Positions 45,223 to 55,077 of a DNA stretch of 64,000 nucleotides are shown in pieces; positions within the stretch are counted from its first letter, which is position 1; each line of letters begins with the position of its first letter. This DNA is from Neoscytalidium dimidiatum (taxonomy: Eukaryota > Ascomycota > Dothideomycetes > Botryosphaeriales > Botryosphaeriaceae). The DNA lies in contig CM074705.1 of NCBI GenBank assembly GCA_037367355.1, forward strand, positions 620,001 through 684,000, in the 5' to 3' direction. The position numbers were made by a program, and so were the translations under genes. The notes under the pieces are model-generated. The model was not told the DNA's origin, ran no database searches, and saw nothing but the letters and a program-made list of their open reading frames with translations.

Positions 45223-46371
45223 TCACATAGTCCGATTACCAGGACCCATGATGGCCCTGACATCCCAAACCAAGAGCCTTTCGTCCCAACCACAGCTTGC
45301 ACACCATCCCTCAGCACCAAAAAGGCACCAATCTACGCCAGTAACAAACTCAGTGTGTCGACCCATCCGCCCCAGTTCCTGGCCGCCGCCAAATATCATT
45401 GGGTTCTTCGCCGCCGCCTCTGCAGGGTCGTTGCCTATAGCTGTGCCGTCTGTCCACACGCGACAAGTCATGTCGTAACTCGCGCTCAGCAGGACATCGG
45501 ACAGGTGCGGGCTCCACGTAATCCTGCGTACAGCATAATCATGGCCAGGCAGCACGGCGATGGGGCCCGCACCCGGCTGACGAATATCAAAAGAACGAAT
45601 TGTTCGATCTACGCCGGCAGTGGCGATGATGCTATCGCGATACTTGTTCCAATCGTGCGTCAGCGCCTCCGAAGGCGGAGCGGCGGCAGGCAGCGGGGCG
45701 CCAATGCGCGACTTTGGAGGGGCGTGGATGGGAATGCTGAGGGTGAGGTGATTGCTCGCGGAGGCAGGCGTACGCAGATCGAAGATGCGCAGATGCGAGT
45801 CGGAAGACACGGCGGAGAGGACGCTGGGCGAGTGCGGCGAGAATTGTGCGCTGTAGGTGCACGAGTGCGTCGGCAGCGTCGCGATGGACGACGGCGCCTG
45901 GGGGTTCCAGATCTTGATCGTGCCGTCCCATGAGGACGAGAGGAATGTGTCCTTTGTCACTAGGTTCCAGTGTACGGCGAAGACCTCACGAGCGTGCTCT
46001 TGCCATGACTGGATGGGGAACTCGGAGAGCGAGATGTCGAACAGCTTAATGCTGCCGTCGCCGCAGGCCGTGAGGATCTGGTTTTCGTGCGCTTCCGACC
46101 ATGTGGTATCGAAAAGGGAGTCTTGCGTATCGAACCTGTCATATCGAGCCAAGTCATCAGTCGAGGCGTGCCGGGTGCGTGGCTGGGAGACTGCAGAGGC
46201 AGCTCACCATTTCTCAGCTACAATGCCGTTCGGCGTCAGGCCGAGAATATATAGCCTGCCATTGCCAACCAGACCGAAGTTTGCCGACGCGGCGACCGCT
46301 ATACGCGAATCAAAAAAGGGCGAGTATTTAACACTGTAGCCGTTGAAGCCTTGGGTACGGAATTCGAGCAT
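45223..46371 (-). CDS. pex7: Peroxin-7, PTS2 receptor (WD40)
   Basis: Exons 46371-46208 and 46135-45223 close to 358 aa. It is a WD40 propeller: repeats end in IKLFD, IKIWN, LRIFD, IRSFD, CRVWT and LLVWD. The N-terminus GFNGYSVKYSPFFDSRIAVA and the stretch FDTQDSLFDTTWSE match Pex7. Family knowledge: Pex7 binds the PTS2 signal of matrix proteins and, with a Pex20-type co-receptor in filamentous fungi, brings them to the peroxisome. A Pro/Ala insertion (about 195-215) enlarges one blade loop. The intron (46207-46136) lies after the first strand; the W codon is split and restored. Confidence 0.92.
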
Positions 46372-46726
46372 GGTGGATGCGGTGGTTGGGAGACGTTCTC
46401 ATGAGCAGGACGTGTTGCGCTGAGGGAGGATGATGTTTGACGTGAGGCTGAGTCTGACAAGTTTGCTCATGGCTCCGGGCCTCAGCCGGAAAGATGGCGC
46501 ACAAGAAAGTGCATGTAGAGCTGGGATGTGGAGGATTGAGGTGGGATAAAGCTTGATGGATGGCGGGCAGCGATCAGCGAACGCACGGAGCAGATGCCGA
46601 GGTTCGGGCTATGACGCCGCCGGCCGCCGTTTCTTGGAGGCAACCACTTTTGCCGCAGCCCGCCTCGCTCGTCGCCTCATTTTCAAAAAGTCATGTGCTT
46701 CCGCTATACCGACGCGTTATCCCACC
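46372..46726. promoter_or_regulatory. Divergent promoter pex7 / AlkB-GRF gene
   Basis: 355 bp between opposite start codons. An in-frame ATG at 46553 exists upstream of the AlkB gene, but the extension is Ala/Arg-rich and lacks domain features, so the start at 46727 is preferred. Confidence 0.45.
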
Positions 46727-48229
46727 ATGGACGCGTTCGTGTCGCGGAAGAGGCGTCGAACTTCTCCCCCGGATGAGGATCGAGAGCCCGCCAGCGCGGT
46801 ACCCGGAGAGGACGAGGATACCACGGACTTTAAGCTTGCCCTGCTCGCTTCGCTGCATCCGCATGTCGATCAGGCATTTCTGTTGGAACTTTTACTCGAT
46901 GCAGAAGGATTAGTGGAGAAGGTGTCCGAGGCACTATCTGAGAGGCATGAGATCGAATCTCCCCGGAAGAAACCCGCCACAGTCGGATATCAGTCTTCCC
47001 TTTCTAAATTCAAAATAGGGAATGGCAACATGAACGGCTCCAACGGAGGAACCCAGAAGCTTTGGTCAAAGAAAGGCAAGACGCTGCATTTGTATTCTCC
47101 AGAAGATATTGAGAACCACACGCCTTGTTCCATAATCCACAACTTTCTTCCCGCGGATCAAGCAGAGGCCTTGCTGAAGGAAATGCTGGGCGAGGCTCCA
47201 ACTTACGGGAGGGAAACTTTCAAGCTCTTTGATAGAGTGGTCGAAAGCCCGCACAGTATTTGCTTCTATGTCGACAGCTGGGACGAAGCAGCCCGCCATA
47301 AACACGACTACATTTATAACGGCAGCCGAATCGCAGTAAGGAACGTTCGGTCACATGCCATCAGCTCGACACTGACCCAGTCGTAGGACATAAGATGCAC
47401 TCTCCCAGAAATGGAGAAGGCCAAGCTGAAGGTTCAAGAAGCAGTCAACGCAGAGATCAAGAGACGCACGGAAAAATTCCAGGACGGCGCAAAGCTCAAA
47501 TACCAATCTCCACACCCATGGGTCCCCAACGCCTCCTTCGTCAACTGCTATGACGGCGGAGCAGAAAGGTACTCCACCTGCCCCCGCACGTCCGCAGAAC
47601 ATGCTCGTTAATAGTTTCCAGTGTAGGATACCACTCCGACCAACTCACCTATGTCGGTCCACGCGCTGTCATAGGCAGTCTCAGCCTAGGCGTCTCCCGG
47701 GAATTTCGCGTACGCAAAGTTGTCGCACGAGACGAAGACTTATCTAGCGTCAATGGTACAGACAAAAGGGCGGCTGACAATGCCCGTGCCGACGCTGAGG
47801 GCCAGATAGCAATCCATCTACCACATAACTCCCTACTCGTCATGCATGCCTCAATGCAAGAAGAGTGGAAACATTGTATCGCGCAGGCCGCAGCCATTGA
47901 CCCTCATCCACTAGCTGGAAACAAGCGGATCAATATCACGTACCGGTATTACAAAGAAAGTCTTCATCCCGAGTATACGCCTAAGTGCAAATGCAATGTG
48001 CCGACAGTGCTCCGGTGCGTGCAGAGAAAGAAGGAGAATAGAGGGCGGTACATGTGGATGTGTCACACGAGCTATACACCGGGCCAGGAAGGGTAGGTCA
48101 CTACAACGCCCTCAATTACAGAACTGAAAACTAATCCTAGCTTGTCGCAGATGCTCATTCTTCCAATGGGCTGAATTCGACGAAGATGGCGAACCGCCCT
48201 GGGCAAAGAATATAGCAAAGAAAAGGTAG
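46727..48229 (+). CDS. CUE-AlkB-GRF protein: 2OG-Fe(II) dioxygenase, DNA/RNA repair type
   Basis: Four exons (46727-47335, 47387-47568, 47622-48092, 48151-48229) close to 446 aa. The N-terminus has a basic KRRR patch, then a CUE-like ubiquitin-binding helix bundle (about 38-75, LHPHVDQAFLLELLLDAEG). The AlkB core follows, with Fe ligands His268 and Asp270 in YHSDQL, His348 in WKHCI, and the 2-oxoglutarate motif RINITYR (366-372). A GRF zinc finger at the end uses Cys386, Cys388, Cys411 and Cys422 (GRYMWMC, CSFFQW), a single-strand nucleic-acid binder. The set suggests oxidative demethylation of alkylated bases, recruited by ubiquitin. That is inference from domains. It resembles ALKBH2/3 in the core. 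It converges on COG4. Confidence 0.85.
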
Positions 48230-48389
48230 CGAGCCAGCACGATCAATGAGAAACACGATGCAAAAGATTAAAACAAATGTTCAGGCAAAGCTAGGCTCTA
48301 GAAACATTGCATCACAAGACTATCGAACGCTCAATGCCATCGTTCCAATCTAATCAACTTTTATTCGAACAGAATGCAGCCCGGCATTA

Positions 48390-50918
48390 TCAACTTCCTC
48401 TTTCCCTCACTATCACCCTCGCCCTCTGCCTTTCCCCGCGATCCAACACCCAATTAAAGCTCATGACTCCCTCGTCTGCCTCTTCCTCAATCTCCGCCCA
48501 CTCGTCCTCCTCCATATTCATCACCATCGTCAGCTGCGTGCAACGCTGGAACGCGTCCCTGAGGGCATACTTGGCACCCGCCGCCACGGCCGCCGACACG
48601 ATACCGGCAACATCCCTCTCAAGGCGCACAGCCCCCAACTCATTGACGCGGCCATAGTACGCCCAGATGCGCTTCTCAAGCGCCTTGCTCAGATACGACA
48701 CGCTCGCCGACAACAAGCGCTCAAAATTGCGCTCCGTCAAAATCCGCTTAATCGGCCTCGTCAACGCCGACCACGCGCGCTCAAAGCGCGCCCTCACGAG
48801 ATCGTCCGCCGCATTCGCCAGCTCGCCAGCCGTGGCGGAGGTGCTGGCGGACGCGAGTGTGGGATCCTGAGCGGCGGCGTCGTCGGCGCGCTGCTTGAGG
48901 GCGTCGAGCTCGTCGGGCGGGATGGCATAGTCGATGTCGCGGAAGGCGTCGGCGAGGATGGGGCGCATGCGCGGCTTCATGACCTGGTGGAAGGCGACGC
49001 TAACGCCGTCGGAAATGAGCTCCGTCGTCTTGGCCTCGAAGCTGTGCTCCATCGCCTTCAACGAGTTGGAGACGAAGGCGGCGTCGTGGCCGAAGGGGAA
49101 CTCGTCGATCAGGGCGTTGTGGTGGGCAGCGCCGTCGCCGTTGACGGCGGCGGCAGTGTCGTTCGACTGGCTGCCGATGTGGGATTCGACGATGCGTTTG
49201 ATGTAGTCGTTGGCTACATCGAGGTTGTTGAGGAGCACGAAGAACGCGATGATCTTGTCTTCGGGAGGCATGCCACCTTGAATCGCGGCTTTGGGGTAGA
49301 CGTCGTCGCGCATTTTCCGTTGGATCATGCCGACAAAGTCCGATCCCAGGACTCGGCCAATGGTTGGGACGACATTGGAGACAACACCCCGTTGTGATGT
49401 ACTTAATGAGCGCTGGAGGACTTGGTTGACAATATACATTACATCGTCGACCGCTGAAGTGACGAAAGGCGGGCTGGCACCCAGAGGCTTGTTGGGATTT
49501 AAGGTAAGATCCGCTGGTGGCTCGTCCAGCTGGAAAGCTTTCTCCACTGAACGACGAAAGAAGAAGGTGGCCATGATGTTATAAGGCTCAAGCAAGTGAC
49601 TGCTGACCTTCTTCGCGAGATTACTAGATGCTAGGAACTCCGGCATAGTCAGGGGGATAGCGTCGTTGCCATCGGGGGAGTCGTATTCAGGAGGCTACGA
49701 GTTTTCAGTTGGGATCGAGACCTTTGTCACTGCATTGCATTCACTTACGGCTGTCTTTGTGGCGAGGAATCTAGTGTACAGAGACCACTTCCGAAGCATT
49801 ACTGCCGTCTCGCCGAGCAGGCCGTCAACTTCCTTCATATCAACCCCCTCATCTTCGCTTACTCGGCCAGTAAGCCTGTCCCTCTGGGCTGGAGAAGCCG
49901 AGCGGGGAGTGCCTCCACTAGGTGCTGGAAGGAAGCTTTGAACGAGGAAAGAAAAGGCGTAAGACTTGATGTCGGTCAATTTTCTGTCAATGTTCCGCTC
50001 ATCTCGCCATGTATCCAAAATGATGCCACCCTGGACGTCAGCCTCCATCTGCAGACGTTCTATCACTTTGCCCATCATGCCGGATCCATAATGGCGCTCG
50101 ACAACGGGCTCATGACCGCCCACAATTTGAGCAATATGCTCAAACAGTTTGGTCAAAGCATTTGCGTAGAAGAAATTCTCCCTGCTAGCAGACGCGGTGT
50201 TGAGGTTGGAGCGGGCTCTCGACGAGACACCGTGACAGACGTAGCGACCATAAGCATCCAAGCCGACCTCGGACCTACCGATCAGGGGGAAGAGCTTGAA
50301 GAATCGCGTGACGGCGGTGCCATCGCCCTCCTTTGCAGCCTTCTCGAACTCGCGCAAGAACAGGCCACACAGCGACTCGGCGGCATTCTCCAGAGTTACG
50401 CGCGGCGGGTCCGGCACCTCTGCAGTCGGCACAATCTCCTCGGCGAAGCTCCCATTGACCACGTCTGGCGGTATTTGAGAGGCTCGATTGAGGTAGCTGG
50501 CAGCTGTTTCCCAGTCCTGCGGTGCGCCCATGGAGCCGTGCACGCCCAGAACACACGCCTTGAGCTCAGCCACTTGCTCGACAACCTCCAGCGTAGCTTT
50601 CACATTCGACTGCTCATTATCCAGGCGCTTCACGGCGCTCGATATGCGATTGGCGGTGGAAGCGGCGTCAGAGAGCATGCCATTGCTGATAGCGCGGGTG
50701 TTGACGACCTGAGTGCCGAGATGTGCGCGGAGAAGGTCGAGGCGGCCAAGCTCGCGGGAGAGGTCTTCCTGCGACGCGATCAGGTCGTTGAGGCGCGCGG
50801 TGACATGGGCTTCCTGCTGATTCAGATGGGCAAGCGTGGCCTGGATCTCGGCGACGGACGCGGCCTTGTAGATGTCATGGTGCTGGTGGTCGTCGTCGGG
50901 GTCGAGGCGGTCGTTCAT
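48390..50918 (-). CDS. cog4: Conserved oligomeric Golgi complex subunit 4
   Basis: Exons 50918-49749 and 49694-48390 close to 824 aa. The N-terminal third is coiled coil (AEIQATLAHLNQQEAHVTARL and following). The COG4 core has FFKLFPLIGRSEVGLDAYGRYVC (about 195-215) and YGSGMMGKVIERLQ / QGGIILDTWRDER. C-terminal features are DYIKRIVESHIG and LTRPIKRILTERNFERLL. Family knowledge: COG4 is part of lobe A of the COG tether for retrograde vesicles within the Golgi and interacts with SNAREs and Sly1. The ATG at 50918 precedes NDRLDPDDDHQHHD; in-frame codons upstream to 51116 are Arg/Ala-rich and read into the divergent promoter, so they were not used. The intron of 54 nt has GTAAGT. Confidence 0.93.
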
Positions 50919-51659
50919 GGCGGCGGCGGCGGCGGCAGCAACACGGTTGCTGTGGGGAAGCGCGGCAGGCCAGGTGTTGCGCTGGCAAGCAGTGATGAAA
51001 TCGCAAACTTGGCCGCCTCGACCCCGGACCCTGGAAATGCGGCGGCTGTGCGTCCAGAATCCAGCCTCGCGCATCATCGAGTCCACCAAAAGCAAAGCCG
51101 CCCGGCTTGCCGGCACCCTACCTTCTACCTCCCACCGCCTTGCTTACAACAATTTCGCCTGCTAGACGATCCGCTTACCTCGCGCCCAGCGCTCCCTCCG
51201 CCCACTCTCTCACCATTCCTCACGCCTAGGGCCCACGTTTCCCGCCTGCTGCGCCACGACGCCTCCCCGCGAATCGCCGCAGCCTCGAACTCCCGCAAGC
51301 GCCCATCACGCCGCGCAAACCTCCTACACTTCCGCTCCCCATTGCTCCCTAAATACCGGTCCCGATCCCGCCCACTGCCTGCTCTCTCCTGCCGCTCGAT
51401 CTTGCGCCGTCGCACGCATCTCACGCCTCCAGTCGTCCCTTCGTCGGTGCCGCCAGCCGGAAACGAGGCGGATACGAGACCAAACATAAACATTTGCTGA
51501 GACACTCTCTCCGCCTTATGCCGCCGCCACGATTATAGAGTCCAGTCTTTCCTCACATATTCTTTACAAGCGCCTCATGATTCCATGAGTGCGTAGAATT
51601 ATATTATTTGCATACGAAGACCCGTTGCCGTTCAGCTCCGCCCACACCTCCGGCTGGCC
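50919..51659. promoter_or_regulatory. Divergent promoter cog4 / NIPA-like gene
   Basis: 740 bp, very C-rich on the plus strand between about 51120 and 51480. Two long frames crossing it (ending 51500 plus and 51125 minus) are GC-driven shadows. No TATA box. Confidence 0.4.
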
Positions 51660-54096
51660 ATGGATACTGCCGGAAATGCCCTGCTGGCGGGCCACCAGCT
51701 CTACGCACGCAGCGGAGTATCTACCGGAGATGCCTCGGAAAAGCCGCCCGTTTATAAGGTCATTGGCATCATACTTGCCCTGTCGTCCGGTCTCTTTATC
51801 GGCGTATCGTTCGTGGTAAAGAAGAAGGGTCTGTTATCCGCGAACGAGAAATATAGCGAGGAAGCTGGCGAGGGCTATGGCTATCTCAAAAACTGGATGT
51901 GGTGGACGGGCATGACCCTCATGATTATTGGTGAGATCTGCAACTTCGTCGCCTACGCCTTTGTCGATGCCATCCTGGTTACGCCCATGGGAGCTTTATC
52001 AGTCGTCGTCACTGCTATCCTGTCGGCCATATTCCTTAAGGAGCGCTTGAGTTTCGTAGGAAAGGTTGGTTGCTTCAACTGTATTGTTGGCTCCGTGGTT
52101 ATCGTCATCAATGCTCCTGAGCAGTCTTCTGTGTCCACTATCCAGGAAATGAAGAAGCTCGTCATCACCCCAGGCTTTCTTTCGTACACTGGCGTCATCA
52201 TCCTCATAGCTCTCTTCCTCGCGTTCTGGGCAGGACCTCGGTATGGAAAGAAGACGATGATGGTCTACATCAGCATTTGCAGTATGATCGGAGGACTGAG
52301 TGTCGTTGCAACTCAGGGGTTGGGATCTGCAATTCTTGCGCAGATCCGAGGAGTCGCGCAGTTCAACCAGTGGTTTCTCTACGTTGTTTTAGTGTTTGTC
52401 ATCACTACTCTCCTGACGGAGATCATCTACCTCAATGTAAGTTTGCGGAGGTACCCTTTTCGGTCGACAGCGTTTATTGACTCGAAGATAACAGAAAGCT
52501 CTCAATATTTTCAACGCTGCACTTGTCACGCCCACGTACTATGTCTTCTTCACCAGCGCTACGATTGTCACCTCAGCCATCCTTTTCCAAGGTTTCAAGG
52601 GCACTGGTACAACTATCTCAACAGTAGTCATGGGTTTTCTGCAGATCTGCTCGGGTGTGGTTCTCTTGCAGCTCTCCAAATCCGCAAAGGATGTGCCGGA
52701 TGCTGCAGTCTTCCAGGGCGACCTCGACCAAGTCCGCACCGTTGCTGAGCAAGAAGAGCCAGAGTACGAGCCGAGAGCTGACACCCTCCGTGGTGGGGCT
52801 GCAATTCTCCGCACCTTCTCGGTTGCACGAAAGAGAAGGGAAGCCGAGGAGGCGAAGACCCTTGCTTCAGTAAACATGGAACCAATCGGAGAGAACGAAT
52901 CAATAGAATGGGATGGCCTGCGTAGGCGCAAGACAGTCTTGGGAGCTGGCGAATCACCGATTAGGCGCCAGAAGACAGTGCATCCGCCATTAGGAATGTC
53001 GCACTTCCCCGATTCAGACTCGGACCACGATCATAATAGCGATGACGATGTACATCCAGGATTTTTCTCACGACTCTCATCACGGGCCGGTAGGTCCAAG
53101 AGACGCCCTTCCCATGCCCCATCTCACTCTTCGACACATCCTGTTCCTCTAGAGTCGATTGAGGTCCCTACCAAATCTGCCTCCATCTCTTCATCCAACT
53201 CACGAGGACCGCCGCCTCCTCCAACCTCAATAATAGCACAAGATTTCGCCTCAGATGGCGCCGGACAACCCCATGTATACGGGCTTCCGCCTGGCCTCCG
53301 CGTCGACGGTCATGGTGACACATCATACCACGCGCCACCTGGATCCTCCTCCAGCGGTATCCACTGGGCAACTAGTCTTGATGAACGAGTCAGATCACCA
53401 GGCAGCACGCTTACCCCTCCACCACCTCCTCCGCCACACGCCTCAGGCACGACCAGCTCCCCGTCGTCCAACAAACGCCAGTTCTCCTTCACCAACGTCT
53501 TCCACCCCTTCTCGCGCCCGGACTCCGCCGGCAGCGACCTCCGGCCCATGAGCGCGCGCTCCGGCCTAAGCTTCGCGCACCGCAAGCCCGGCCACCGTGG
53601 CAGTGGTGGTGCCAGCGGCGGCGGCGCCACAGAAACGGAGGAGGAGCGCCTCGGCCTCGTCAAGGGTGACAGCCGCTTCGACAACGACGACGGCCCCGAC
53701 AACGCCCAGCAGTCGTCCGCCTCGTCGCACCAGCACCATCTCCAGCGCATCTCGTCCGACAGCGACGACGACGCCTTCTACGGCCGCTACGGCTCCCCGC
53801 CCACGTACTCGGATTTGAAGGACGACATCGAGGATTCGGAGCTCGGCGTCCTGAGCGACGAGGAGAGGTGGACCGTCCCCATGCCCGGTGCGAGCGCGCC
53901 CACTAGCGCTCCGGGGCATAGCAGGAATTTGACGGGTGGAGGGCTCGCGTCCGCGCCGATAGATGTGAGGGTGCCGGTGCCGGGCGTGCCGCAGGGAGCG
54001 GCGGGTGTGGGGAGCAGTAGCAGGGGGGAGTATGCGCATGCGAGGAGTACGAGTGATAGTTCGGATGATTATGCGGAGGCGGCTAGGAAGGTGTGA
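51660..54096 (+). CDS. NIPA-type magnesium transporter with long disordered tail
   Basis: Exons 51660-52436 and 52495-54096 close to 792 aa. Residues about 30-340 hold eight to nine hydrophobic helices: VIGIILALSSGLFIGVSFVVKKKGL, then ALSVVVTAILSAIFLKERLS, and LVTPTYYVFFTSATIVTSAILF. This is the DUF803/NIPA core related to drug/metabolite transporters; the family moves Mg2+ and related cations. The remaining 450 residues are predicted disordered and cytosolic, with repeated RRRKT / RRQKT basic-Ser/Thr sites, an Asp/His run (DSDSDHDHNSDDD), Pro runs, and Ser/Gly-rich sequence. Many animal NIPAs lack such a tail. It could be a phospho-regulated region. Plasma-membrane or endosomal location is inference. 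Confidence 0.85.
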
Positions 54097-55077
54097 GGGG
54101 CGGGCCGAGTCTGTTTCGCGTGAACGGTGTCATCGTTGACTGCTTGTGTTGGTGATTTGTGAGCGGAGCACGGTGTTCGTTGGGATTGGGTAAGGTGTGT
54201 GAGTCGAGCGAGAATAATGCAGCGTTATGATCGTCATGAGTAGAAGTATATGAGCGTCGGTCGCTTGTTGGTATTGCTGCGAGGTTGGATGTGTCGATAC
54301 TCGTTGTTTGCTGTTCGTCGCTGACGGCTGTAAGAGACGGTGGTCGTGCCTTTGTCCTTTTCTTTCCTACTCTCGTCTCTTCCTCGAGATACGCTTTCAT
54401 CGTTTGGGTTTTCTCGGAATATAGGGTGGCAAAAAGGGATCGGTTTCCGAAACAGGCTATATAGGCTTACTTTCCCATTTCTGGTACATGTAAATGATAT
54501 GCTGGGCAGGCGGGAGGGCATCGCGGCGATACAGTGGATGATGCTCCTCTCAGTTATAGAAACACTGAATGATGAACACTCCGAACGAGTCATTTGAGAG
54601 ATTGAGATCAACAGGATTTGCTACCGTGAGAATGATGAGTCTGTGACGTTCAAGTGACGGGAGTTGAAGCACAGCAGAGAAATGTCGGAGAACAAATAAC
54701 CAAGTAGCTTCAGAATGAAATGATTCAGGATTTTATTAGCTACTACAGCAAAGTTGTCTAATAACGGGACGGAGGAGTCGGGGAGAATGCGAATACGCCT
54801 GCTTGCCACCATGTCCTGGATGAACGTAGTAGTCTGGGAGCTTCTGAGGTATACCGGTGTTCACGCCATCGGCTCCTGCCATCGCCGCTTTTGCCATTTT
54901 GGGTTGTTCAGCAAGTCTACAAGTTCGAAATGTTCCAAAGTTGAACGGCAGATCTCTTTATTCACTTACACTCGCCCACTCACTGTCTTCACTTATGTTT
55001 CTTTTTAGCGGACCGCGCAGCCTGAGAACCGCAACCAAACCCACCATCACCCATCATTAGGCAGAAGACCCCCCAAC
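54097..55077. other. Convergent intergenic region, about 1 kb
   Basis: Between the NIPA-like gene and the pseudouridine gene. It contains short opposing frames without features and an AT-rich centre (54600-54760). Nothing recognisable. Confidence 0.35.

Noticed and set aside
49938..51500. 520-codon plus-strand frame
   Set aside because: Antisense to the well-supported cog4 coding exon and its GC-rich promoter; no domain features.
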